Assembly: GCA_958447915.1 (NCBI GenBank)
Contig: CAUDCB010000010.1
Span: forward strand, 1 to 22,839
Direction of reading: 5' to 3'
Origin: an uncultured Collinsella sp.
GTDB lineage: Bacteria; Actinomycetota; Coriobacteriia; Coriobacteriales; Coriobacteriaceae
DNA: 22,839 nucleotides
The notes under the pieces: generated by a model
What the model was told of the DNA's origin: nothing
What the model saw: the letters and a program-made list of their open reading frames with translations, nothing else
Databases searched by the model: none
In this document: piece by piece, positions 14,267-21,506 of the stretch
Numbering within the stretch: position 1 is the stretch's first letter
Layout of the letters: the number at the start of each line of letters is the position of its first letter
Program-made: the position numbers and the translations under genes

Positions 14267-14309
14267 GAAAGGGGCTTGGAAACAGTTTTCCAAGCCCCTT
14301 TCAGTTTTT
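14267..14309 (+). terminator. Bidirectional terminator between convergent genes
   Basis: A perfect 16-bp stem (14267-14282 with 14287-14302) has a CAGT loop and starts directly after the ATPase TAA. TTTTT (14305-14309) follows on the plus strand. On the minus strand TTTCTTATAG follows, so it can also serve the gene ending at 14308. The plus-strand T-run overlaps that gene's stop codon. Confidence 0.85.
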
Positions 14310-15927
14310 ATTCGATTCCCACCTTTTTGAGCGTATCTTTGGTGACTTCCGCAACTTGTTTGGGATCGACGTGGGATTCCCCCGAAATAGAGCCGTAATC
14401 TGAGGTTGAGAAATCAAGGAAGTAGTATGTCCGGTAATTGTGCCCATAGCCAAATTGCTGATATAGAGCATTATAGTCCGTCCCGGAAATTTCCTTGCCC
14501 TCCGACGCATAATAGCCTTCGTAGCCATTGCCCTCGCTCGGCGCAACTCCCCAGGACTCGTAGTTGCTTACAAGCGAAAAAACATCGCCTTTCTTGCCGT
14601 ATACCGAAGTATTGTCCCCAGCCAAAGCCTGCCTGCCAGCAAGCAATGCCGTAATCGCATTGCTTATCTCATATGTTCTTTGGCTTACGAGGATGCTGCC
14701 GTCATCCGCTTTAATCAGCGGAAGAAACATCGTTCCTCCGTTGCTGTTATCAAGCCAATTTTGACTGTAAAGCCTCTTGACGCCACCATCAGCTGCCGAC
14801 CAAACCTCTACGGTGTAGGACTTCTGAAGTCCCTCTATATCTCCATTCCAAGCGCTCTTTAATTCGTCATCGCTCATACCGTTCACAACGGTCAAGAGCT
14901 CAGGCTGGCCATCCTGATCAAAATCAACGAGGTCGGCAAGACAAAGCCCCCGCATCGCATAGACAGAATCAGTCGCCTCAACAATTCGTGGCTCTCCATA
15001 GCACGCGAGATATTCCTGGCACTTTTGCTTGTAAGCGGCATACGCAGCGGTATTGTCCGCAGCGGCGCCTCCATCCTTCTTGTCGCCTTCGCCTGTCTTT
15101 GTATCGGCCTCGTTGGCCTTAGGCACCTCGAGGGAAACCTCTTTTACGGCATCAGTGGATTTAGAGTTATCGACGACTTTGACGGGAATGCCCCACTCGA
15201 CTTTTGACTTGGAGTCCCTAACGGTGAGGGTATATTTTCCCGGTTTGATATCGGGAAACTGGCTTACCGTGAAGCCCTCGTCACCCTTAACCTCAGCATT
15301 GGTGCTGTAGCCGTTGTCGCCGTTCAGGGTCACCGAGTACTTCTTGATCTTCTCGCCCTTTGCGTCGGTCGGGGTAATCTTGGATTCTTGGGCCACCACG
15401 ATGGCCTTGTCCTGGCCGTAATGGGCAACGTCGTCGCTGGACTTGCTAAAGAACAGCAGGTAGCTAAAGATGGCAATGGCTGCCAGGCCAACGATGATAC
15501 CGACGATATAGAGCGCCTTGGGGTCCTTTTTCTGTGCGGATACATTCGCCGCAGGCGCAGGGGCTGGCGCCGCGACGGGCTTGGCGACCGGATTGCTCGG
15601 CTTTGGCCGGTCGGCGCGCACGGCTTGAATCGAAGGCGTTGCATCGGACGACACGTCGTCCTTGGGCCGGTCGTCTTCTTCGTCCGCTACGGGATCGCTC
15701 TCCACGGGCGACTTTTCCTCCCCCGCCTCGGCACCGGCGGAAGGCTCCTTCTCCGTTTCGTCACTAGCGAAAATCTCTTCCGCAGCCTCATTGATAACGG
15801 AAGGCTCTTCTGCCACTTCGTTGCTGGCAGAGTTCAGCACCGCCTTTGCATCTTCGAGTGCACAGCCACACTCGGTGCAGTATCGCAAATCGCCATCAAG
15901 CTCAAATCCACAGTTGGGACAGAACAT
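14308..15927 (-). CDS. Zinc-ribbon, single-span membrane protein with DxDxDGxxE ectodomain
   Basis: A 539-residue protein. The ribbon MFCPNCGFEL...YCTECG (C3, C6, C17, C20) is followed by a long acidic, Ala/Pro-rich cytoplasmic linker (about 25-135), one transmembrane helix (about 139-161), an Ig- or carbohydrate-binding-like beta domain (about 170-255, with FTVSQFPDIKPGKYTLTVRD), a low-complexity Asp/Lys/Gly hinge, and a domain with VDFDQDGQPELL (D335, D337, D339, E343), a calcium-loop-like motif as in the 497-residue paralogue. The rest is Tyr/Gly-rich. The ATG at 15927 follows AAGGAGG by six bases; that site lies in the last codons of the upstream gene, whose stop is one base from this ATG, so translation is coupled. 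Probably an outward-facing sensor or wall-binding protein; ligand unknown. Confidence 0.86.
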   Translation of the reverse strand: MFCPNCGFELDGDLRYCTECGCALEDAKAVLNSASNEVAEEPSVINEAAEEIFASDETEKEPSAGAEAGEEKSPVESDPVADEEDDRPKDDVSSDATPSIQAVRADRPKPSNPVAKPVAAPAPAPAANVSAQKKDPKALYIVGIIVGLAAIAIFSYLLFFSKSSDDVAHYGQDKAIVVAQESKITPTDAKGEKIKKYSVTLNGDNGYSTNAEVKGDEGFTVSQFPDIKPGKYTLTVRDSKSKVEWGIPVKVVDNSKSTDAVKEVSLEVPKANEADTKTGEGDKKDGGAAADNTAAYAAYKQKCQEYLACYGEPRIVEATDSVYAMRGLCLADLVDFDQDGQPELLTVVNGMSDDELKSAWNGDIEGLQKSYTVEVWSAADGGVKRLYSQNWLDNSNGGTMFLPLIKADDGSILVSQRTYEISNAITALLAGRQALAGDNTSVYGKKGDVFSLVSNYESWGVAPSEGNGYEGYYASEGKEISGTDYNALYQQFGYGHNYRTYYFLDFSTSDYGSISGESHVDPKQVAEVTKDTLKKVGIE

Positions 15928-15928
15928 G

Positions 15929-17146
15929 TTAGTCCTCCTTATCGACTTTCACCGTTGTACCGTCCTTGACCTCATCAGGGGTTACTTCGGACCCCACTTG
16001 AGACTCATCATCCCAGGACGCAACCAAAATCTCGCAATTGCCGTCCGCAAAAGTACCGAGCTCATAGTCTTCGGTGTGATACACCAGTCCCTTGGATGTC
16101 ACACACAAGCACGTTGAGCCCTTGATTGAATAGTCCGAAGAATTACTCCGCATGAGCATCGAATTGTAATCAGACGGATGTTCTCTGCCCATTTCCGTAA
16201 GATACGGCCAAACTGCCGAACTCATGGAACTGGCAAGATCCTCGGTATCAATGCCAAACATGTCCTGAGGACTAACAGTATCACCCGTATGCAAATCAAA
16301 AATAACACCAGTCACAACCGTGCCGCCATGCGGACCCCATCCCGTCGAATAGCGCTCGTCACGGATACAGAAAAAGTTCTCATCCATGTACGTTACCGTA
16401 ACGTTTCTCGATATGCAGGGAAATTCGCCGTCGGGGTACAACTCAGCATCTGATTGCTCATTATCTGATGCTCGATTCGTTCGTTCCGCGTCAATTTGAA
16501 GGGGCTCGAGAATCGCCTTGTTAATTTTGTCTGCGGCGTCGTCTTTGGTGGAGCTCTTAAGTTGCGGATAGAACCATTCCATGTCAGTCCGCTCGCCCTG
16601 TTCGAGCATAGGGTCGACCGGAGCAGACACCGTCAATGACTTTGCCTCCAACGTATAGACAACTTCTTCGACCGCTCTCTCGTCCTTCTTGGGCCTTTCG
16701 GTCGCTTGCTCCTGTTGCACGGATTGCTGCTGGAGATTGGGCTCGATGACGTTCTTGTAGAGCATGAAAGCAGCGTAAGCGATGCCTGCAGCGGCGATAA
16801 ATGCGGCGATCATGATAGCAAACTGCGGCACTAGGCGGTTACCGACCTGACAGCGTTGCATAAAGAAGTTGTACATCTGGGAGTGACCGCTATTCGCGGT
16901 CTTCGAGACCGGCTCGGGGCTCGGTTCTGCTGTGGACTCGGCATTCGCGGATCCTATCGCAGAGTCCGTTTCGGTATCTGTGGGTTCCATTATGACTTCA
17001 GCGGACGATGATTCTCGCTCCGACGGCTCGGCCTTGGGCCCCTCCTCGGCCGCAGTCTTGCCCGAGAGCCCGCCCAAGGGCAGACCGCATTCGGTACAGA
17101 ACCGCGCATCATCACCAATCTTGCTGCCACATTTGGGGCAAAACAT
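15929..17146 (-). CDS. Zinc-ribbon, single-span membrane protein with DUF3298/RsiV-like ectodomain
   Basis: A 405-residue protein: zinc ribbon (C3, C6, C17, C20), acidic Ser/Glu-rich linker, transmembrane helix (about 107-130), and an outer domain from about 160. The outer domain has EWFYPQLKSSTKDDAADKINKAI, NVTVTYMDENFFCIRDERYS, GGTVVTGVIFDLHTGDTVSPQDMF and DYELGTFADG, the order and spacing seen in DUF3298 domains such as the lysozyme-binding anti-sigma factor RsiV. That assignment is from memory of motifs, so moderate. The juxtamembrane sequence is paralogous to the 497-residue protein. The ATG at 17146 gives the same MFCP ribbon start as its neighbour; AGGAG and AAGG lie upstream. An upstream in-frame ATG at 17197 would add 17 basic residues and is less likely. 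It is first in a two-gene coupled operon. Confidence 0.85.
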   Translation of the reverse strand: MFCPKCGSKIGDDARFCTECGLPLGGLSGKTAAEEGPKAEPSERESSSAEVIMEPTDTETDSAIGSANAESTAEPSPEPVSKTANSGHSQMYNFFMQRCQVGNRLVPQFAIMIAAFIAAAGIAYAAFMLYKNVIEPNLQQQSVQQEQATERPKKDERAVEEVVYTLEAKSLTVSAPVDPMLEQGERTDMEWFYPQLKSSTKDDAADKINKAILEPLQIDAERTNRASDNEQSDAELYPDGEFPCISRNVTVTYMDENFFCIRDERYSTGWGPHGGTVVTGVIFDLHTGDTVSPQDMFGIDTEDLASSMSSAVWPYLTEMGREHPSDYNSMLMRSNSSDYSIKGSTCLCVTSKGLVYHTEDYELGTFADGNCEILVASWDDESQVGSEVTPDEVKDGTTVKVDKED

Positions 17147-17301
17147 GAACCTTCTTCTCCTATTCCTTTTACTCTCGCTGAGTCGTGAGTTACCCACGTG
17201 CCGTTTGTTTCGTAGTTTAACTATTTCTTAAACAAATCGATGGGTCACTTGAACAGACACATACCCGCTCAAGCGACTCTATACCGGCTAGTTATCCTTG
17301 C

Positions 17302-17455
17302 TCATGACATGGGTGTCAGTGCAAGAAAATCGTTGAACAGGGTTGCTACCTCGAAGTTCGAACCGATACTGAACTTGAAGCCATCTTTATTTACCGAGAT
17401 GGAGAAATCGCCGCTGATATCCATATCATGCGTGCAGCCAACCACCCCCCCCCAT
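17302..17455 (-). pseudogene. Small ORF behind a G9 tract, possibly phase-variable or a gene remnant
   Basis: On the minus strand an ATG at 17455 is followed directly by nine Gs, its own last base being the first. With nine Gs the frame stops after a few codons. With eight, it would read through to a 50-residue product ending FSIGSNFEVATLFNDFLALTPMS, a plausible coding-type sequence that is continuous in the window only from in-frame codons further upstream. An AGGTGG lies 9 bases before the ATG. I recognise no family. The tract could be a switch, an assembly error or decay. Confidence 0.25.
17445..17453. repeat. Homopolymer C9 (G9 on minus strand)
   Basis: Nine consecutive C residues, the longest homopolymer that I noticed in the window and unusual against the surrounding mixed composition. 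Such tracts slip during replication. The remainder of the 455-base gap 17147-17601 holds the purN terminator, the small ORF above, and the untested upstream region of the ribbon protein gene at 17146. Confidence 0.8.
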
Positions 17456-17506
17456 TTTTCGGTCCCACCTGTCACGTTATCAGGAGCCCGAAATCGAAGA
17501 GATGGT

Positions 17507-17551
17507 AAAAGCCGCTTGGGGCACATGTGGTTCCATATGCCCCAAGCGGCT
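17507..17551 (-). terminator. Terminator of the purine genes
   Basis: A 14-bp perfect stem (17510-17523 with 17538-17551, AGCCGCTTGGGGCA) extends into a further 7-bp near-perfect inner stem. On the minus strand it is followed by TTTT and ACC. It lies about 50 bases past the purN stop. Confidence 0.85.
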
Positions 17552-17601
17552 ATTTCGATTGCTTATGTCACAAAGAAACCTAGGTGACCTGTTTACACGC
17601 G

Positions 17602-18300
17602 CTAGCGCGCCGGGTCGATAGCCACCTTGCCGCTCTCCAGCACGTGGACGCGACCGTCGGCGAGCATCTGCACGACCTCGGGATACAGCACATGCTCGAT
17701 CGCATGGATGTGCTCCTCGAGCATGTCGACATCCCAGCCTTCCTCGACAGCCAGCGCACGCTGGGCGATGATAGGGCCGTTGTCGTAAATCTCGTTGGCA
17801 AAGTGCACGGTCACGCCGGTCACCTTGACGCCGCGCGCAAAGGCATCGTCAATCGCATGGGCACCGGTAAAGCTCGGCAGCAGCGCCGGGTGTAGGTTGA
17901 CCACGCGATTGGGGAACGCCGCCAGCAGCGGCGTGTGCACCATGCGCATATAGCCGGCCATCACCACGTACTCGCAGCCGCGCTCGAGCAGCTCATGCGC
18001 GATGATCTCGTCAGCCGCGATGGGGTCGGCATAGATATCCTTGGACAGCGTGAGTGTCTGGATACCCGCACGCTCGGCGCGCTGCAAGCCCTTGGCCGAA
18101 GGACGGCTCGACACTACAAGCTCAATCGAGGCGTTGAGCTTGCCGGCGGAGATAAGGTCGATCAGCGCCTGCAGGTTGGTGCCCGAACCGCTGATGAGCA
18201 CGCCGATCTTGAGCGGCTCGGCCGTATCGGTGCCGGTCGGACGGGTGTAGGGCACAAAGCCCAGGCCCTCGGCAGCAGCCATCTGCTCGCTAGCGCTCAT
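17602..18300 (-). CDS. purN: Phosphoribosylglycinamide formyltransferase (PurN)
   Basis: A 232-residue enzyme of de novo purine synthesis that formylates GAR using 10-formyltetrahydrofolate. Family marks are KIGVLISGSGTNLQALID (phosphate-binding start of the Rossmann-like fold), VVMAGYMRMV, the catalytic NLHPALLPSFTGAHAIDDA (N135, H137), and HFANEIYDNGPIIAQ with the conserved Asp (D173). It has about 29 residues before KIGVLIS that typical PurN proteins of about 200 residues lack; the start could be internal. The ATG at 18300 overlaps the end of purM by 11 bases, so translation is coupled. A strong terminator follows at 17507-17551. Cytoplasmic. Confidence 0.96.
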   Translation of the reverse strand: MSASEQMAAAEGLGFVPYTRPTGTDTAEPLKIGVLISGSGTNLQALIDLISAGKLNASIELVVSSRPSAKGLQRAERAGIQTLTLSKDIYADPIAADEIIAHELLERGCEYVVMAGYMRMVHTPLLAAFPNRVVNLHPALLPSFTGAHAIDDAFARGVKVTGVTVHFANEIYDNGPIIAQRALAVEEGWDVDMLEEHIHAIEHVLYPEVVQMLADGRVHVLESGKVAIDPAR

Positions 18301-19393
18301 CGGAGTACACGACCTTACCGGAACCCTCGACGCACTCGCCCACGCGGAACGGCTTCTCGCCCAGCGCGACCAGAGCCTCGGTCACGGCAGCCTCGTCCTC
18401 GGGGGCAACGATCAGGCACAGGCCGACGCCCATGTTGAAGGTCTTGCATGCCTCGTTGGGCGCGAGCTCGGCCTGACGCGACACGTAAGTAATGACGGGC
18501 GGAACATCCCAGCCCATCTCGGCGCCGCTGCGGGTGACCACGGCATCGACATCGTCGGCGAGCGCGCGGTTGAGGTTCTCGGTGATGCCGCCGCCGGTGA
18601 TGTGGGCGATGGCGTGCACGTTGGCGCCGCCGCGCAGCAGCTCCAGAATCGGCCTGACGTAGATGCGCGTAGGGGCCAGCAGAGCATCGGCCAGCGAAGC
18701 ACCGTCGAGCTCCTCGAGCGGACGGCTCAGTTCCTCGGCCTTAGCGGCGGCCTCGGGCGTGCCCGGCTTGATGCCGTCAACGCCGATGACCTTGCGCACG
18801 AGCGAGTAGCCGTTGGAGTGCACACCGGTGGAAGGCAGACCCAGGATCACATCGCCGGGGCGAACGTTCGCGGGGTCGAGCATCTTGGGACGATCGACAA
18901 CACCCACGGTAAAGCCGGCGAGGTCGTAATCGGCCGGAGCCATGACGCCGGGGTGCTCGGCCATCTCGCCGCCCACGAGCGCGCAGCCCGCGAGCTTGCA
19001 GCCGTCGGCCACACCCTTGATGATCTTTGCCATGTGCTCGGCCTCAATGTGACCGATGGCAACGTAATCCAGGAAGAACAGCGGCTCGGCGCCCGAAGCC
19101 AAAATGTCATTGACGCACATGGCGACCAGGTCCTGGCCCACCGTCTCGTGACGGTCCATGATCTGGGCGAGCACGAGCTTGGTGCCCACGCCGTCGGTGC
19201 CGCTGATCAGGATCGGGTCTTCCATATCCTTAAGCGCGGCGGCCGAGAACAGGCCACCAAAGCCACCGATGCCGCCGATAACCTCGGGGCGGTTGGTGTC
19301 CTTGACCATCTGCTTAATAGCGTCGACGGCGCGGCCGCCCTCGGCGGTATCGACGCCGGCGTCCTCGTACGTCACATGCTTGCTGTCGCTCAT
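18290..19393 (-). CDS. purM: Phosphoribosylformylglycinamidine cyclo-ligase (AIR synthetase, PurM)
   Basis: A 367-residue ATP-dependent enzyme that closes the imidazole ring, converting FGAM to AIR. Recognised by YEDAGVDTAEGGRAVDAIK at the N-terminus, ISGTDGVGTKLVLA (65-72 core), VNDILASGAEPLFFLDY, ALVGGEMAEHPGV, LPSTGVHSNGYSLVRK and HITGGGITENLNRAL. Length is normal for the family. The ATG at 19393 is preceded by GAGGAAGG with about 5-base spacing. It is followed by purN with an 11-base overlap and preceded by purF after 157 bases that contain a GC-rich hairpin and a repeat. Confidence 0.97.
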   Translation of the reverse strand: MSDSKHVTYEDAGVDTAEGGRAVDAIKQMVKDTNRPEVIGGIGGFGGLFSAAALKDMEDPILISGTDGVGTKLVLAQIMDRHETVGQDLVAMCVNDILASGAEPLFFLDYVAIGHIEAEHMAKIIKGVADGCKLAGCALVGGEMAEHPGVMAPADYDLAGFTVGVVDRPKMLDPANVRPGDVILGLPSTGVHSNGYSLVRKVIGVDGIKPGTPEAAAKAEELSRPLEELDGASLADALLAPTRIYVRPILELLRGGANVHAIAHITGGGITENLNRALADDVDAVVTRSGAEMGWDVPPVITYVSRQAELAPNEACKTFNMGVGLCLIVAPEDEAAVTEALVALGEKPFRVGECVEGSGKVVYSDER

Positions 19394-19463
19394 CTGAGCC
19401 TTCCTCTCCCACTACCGTCGCGCCGCGCGGGCGCCAAACGGTGCTCATAGTTGCGTTCATTTC

Positions 19464-19488
19464 GGCGCGCGCCATAACAGCGCGCGCC
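19464..19488. other. 9-bp GC hairpin in the purF-purM gap
   Basis: GGCGCGCGC (19464-19472) and GCGCGCGCC (19480-19488) are perfect complements around CATAACA. There is no T-run, so read-through from purF into purM is expected; the hairpin may tune mRNA stability between the two genes. Confidence 0.5.
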
Positions 19489-19510
19489 GTCATATCAACA
19501 AAACAGCAGG

Positions 19511-19553
19511 TAAAACCTACCAAAATAAACCTGTCCCTAAATGGCAGGTTTTA
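19511..19553. repeat. REP-like repeat at the purF stop codon
   Basis: Two alternative pairings exist: TAAAACCT (19511-19518) with AGGTTTTA (19546-19553), and AAACCTG (19527-19533) with CAGGTTT (19545-19551). The purF stop TAA is inside the right arm. It shares a GGGACAGGT-type core (minus strand) with the region near 2000. Confidence 0.45.
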
Positions 19554-21221
19554 GGCCTCGCCGTGTTCCTCTTCCCAGCTGCGGTCGTCGTATTTCTCGA
19601 CCACGGCGTCGTCGTCAAAGTGAAGCGGCTTGTCCAGGTTGCGGGGCTTAAAGCCCTCCATGAACTTGTCGCGGCCAAAGCTCTCGGGAATCGCCACGGG
19701 GTAGCGTCCGGTAAAGCACGCATCGCAGTAACCGCCCTTGGGCATAACCTTCAGCAGGCCCTCGACCGAAAGGAAGGCCAGCGAATCGGCGCCGATATAC
19801 TCGCAGATCTCATCGACCGTCTTGTTGGCGCTGATGAGCTGCGACTGCACGTCGGTATCGATACCGTAGAAGCACGGCCAGATGACCTCGGGCGAGTTGA
19901 TGCGAATGTGAATCTCCTTGGCGCCGGCGTTGCGCAGCATCTTGACGAGCTGCACCATGGTGGTGCCGCGCACAATGGAGTCATCGATGACGACCAGGCG
20001 CTTGCCCTCGATGTTGTCGCGCAGCGGGTTGAGTTTCATACGCACGCCCATGGCGCGCAACTCCTGCGTAGGCTCGATAAACGTGCGGCCCACGTAGCGG
20101 TTCTTGATAAGGCCCTCGCCAAAGGGAATACCGCTCTCGTGCGAATAGCCCTCCGCGGGCGGCAGGCCGGAGTCGGGCACGCCGATGACCAGGTCGGCCT
20201 CGACGGGCTCCTCATGTGCCAGCTGACGACCCATGTCATAACGGCAAGCGTAGACGCTCTTGCCGTTCATGATGGAATCGGGGCGAGCGAAGTAGACCTG
20301 CTCAAAGATGCAGTTAGCAGGCTCCTCGGCGGCAGGCACGCCCTGCTCGGACACAAGGCCCTCGGCGCTGATGCGCAAAATCTCGCCGGGACGGACGTCG
20401 CGGACGTACTCGGCGCCCACAATGTCGAGCGCACAAGTCTCGGAGGCGACGACCCAGCCGCCGGCGCGCGTGACACGGACGGCGGAGTCAACCGTCGCGG
20501 CGCCGTCCTGCGACGGCAGCTGCGAAACGGATGCGGCATCGGCCTGGTCCAGGCCCTCGTCCACCAGCTTGCCCAACACGAGCGGGCGAATGCCGTGCGG
20601 ATCGCGGAAGGCGTAGAGCGCCTGCTCGTTGATGAGCGTCATGGCATAACCGCCGCGCACAAGCTCCATGGTCTTGCGAATGCCCTCGCGCAGGTGGCCC
20701 GTACGCTGAGTAAAGTAGCCGATGAGCTTGGTCGCGACCTCGGAATCCGAATTGGAGAGGAACGGCACGCCCAGCTCGATCAGCTGGCGGCGCAGCTCGT
20801 CGGTGTTGACGAGGGTGCCGTTGTGCGCGAGCGCGATAATGACGCTATTGATGGTAGAGAGGTGTGGCTGAGAGGCTTCCCAACTCTTGGCGCCGGCGGT
20901 GCCGTAGCGCACATGACCCACGGCCAGCTGACCGGAGAGCGTCGACAGGTCGGCGTTGGAGAACACGCGGTCGAGCAGGCCCAGATCCTTGCGGACCATA
21001 ACCGTACCGCCGTCACCCACGGCGATTCCCGCCGATTCTTGGCCACGGTGCTGCAGTGCACGCAGGCCAAAGTACGTCAGTCGAGCCACGTCGCGATCGG
21101 GCGCCCAAACACCAAAAACGCCGCATTCCTCATGCAGCTGGTCGGAGTCCGGATCATACGTCGACATGGCGTTCACCTGTCCCGCGGCACGCTCGGCCGC
21201 GCGGATGGTTTCTTGAGACAT
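19551..21221 (-). CDS. purF: Amidophosphoribosyltransferase (PurF), iron-sulfur type
   Basis: A 556-residue enzyme for the committed step of purine synthesis, making phosphoribosylamine from PRPP and glutamine. The glutaminase domain starts at C33 in HEECGVFGVW, exposed after removal of a propeptide, and includes LRALQHRGQESAGI and VGHVRYGTAG. The PRPP loop is VVIDDSIVRGTT (410-421). C304, C450 and the GGYCDACFTGRYP pair (C499, C502) match the four 4Fe-4S ligands of the Bacillus-type enzyme. It is longer than the 476-residue Bacillus protein: an insert of about 30 residues around 223-254 (DQADAASVSQLPSQDG and on) and an acidic C-terminal tail account for most of it. The ATG at 21221 has AGGGG five bases upstream; an internal Met at residue 19 would give a more usual propeptide length. 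Confidence 0.97.
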   Translation of the reverse strand: MSQETIRAAERAAGQVNAMSTYDPDSDQLHEECGVFGVWAPDRDVARLTYFGLRALQHRGQESAGIAVGDGGTVMVRKDLGLLDRVFSNADLSTLSGQLAVGHVRYGTAGAKSWEASQPHLSTINSVIIALAHNGTLVNTDELRRQLIELGVPFLSNSDSEVATKLIGYFTQRTGHLREGIRKTMELVRGGYAMTLINEQALYAFRDPHGIRPLVLGKLVDEGLDQADAASVSQLPSQDGAATVDSAVRVTRAGGWVVASETCALDIVGAEYVRDVRPGEILRISAEGLVSEQGVPAAEEPANCIFEQVYFARPDSIMNGKSVYACRYDMGRQLAHEEPVEADLVIGVPDSGLPPAEGYSHESGIPFGEGLIKNRYVGRTFIEPTQELRAMGVRMKLNPLRDNIEGKRLVVIDDSIVRGTTMVQLVKMLRNAGAKEIHIRINSPEVIWPCFYGIDTDVQSQLISANKTVDEICEYIGADSLAFLSVEGLLKVMPKGGYCDACFTGRYPVAIPESFGRDKFMEGFKPRNLDKPLHFDDDAVVEKYDDRSWEEEHGEA

Positions 21222-21262
21222 GGCATCCCCTCAGAGCCTCGTATTTTGGCGTTACCCGCCTT

Positions 21263-21268
21263 ATTATA
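21263..21268 (-). promoter_or_regulatory. -10 box of the purF promoter
   Basis: A perfect TATAAT on the minus strand about 42 bases upstream of the purF ATG gives a leader of roughly 35 bases. No good -35 hexamer stands at 16-18 bases, so activation may be needed. No PurR box or purine riboswitch could be identified. Confidence 0.45.
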
Positions 21269-21506
21269 CGCACGGCACGACGCGCTCCCCAGCGCATGAG
21301 CAGCGCTTTTTAAAAGCCCACCGAGCTAATAATCCGTTTTGTGGCCAAACATTTTATCGGTCTGTCCAGTGCAAGCGCCCGCGCCCCCAGATGGCCGCCG
21401 CGTCCACCGTTGGGGATTACAAAGTTGCAATTGGGACGTTCGTCCTGTCTTTTGGCAGGTCGGCGGCGTATCCTTGTAGCCTAGGACAAAGCGAGAAAGG
21501 TTCTGT

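Noticed and set aside
17240..17587. Plus-strand frame through the purN terminator region
   Set aside because: It runs through the terminator hairpin and the C9 tract, with no ribosome-binding site or recognisable domain.
19563..21299. A long plus-strand open frame opposite purF
   Set aside because: It is the antisense shadow of a well-identified GC-rich gene, with Val/Ala/Leu/His-rich composition, no domain and no ribosome-binding site.
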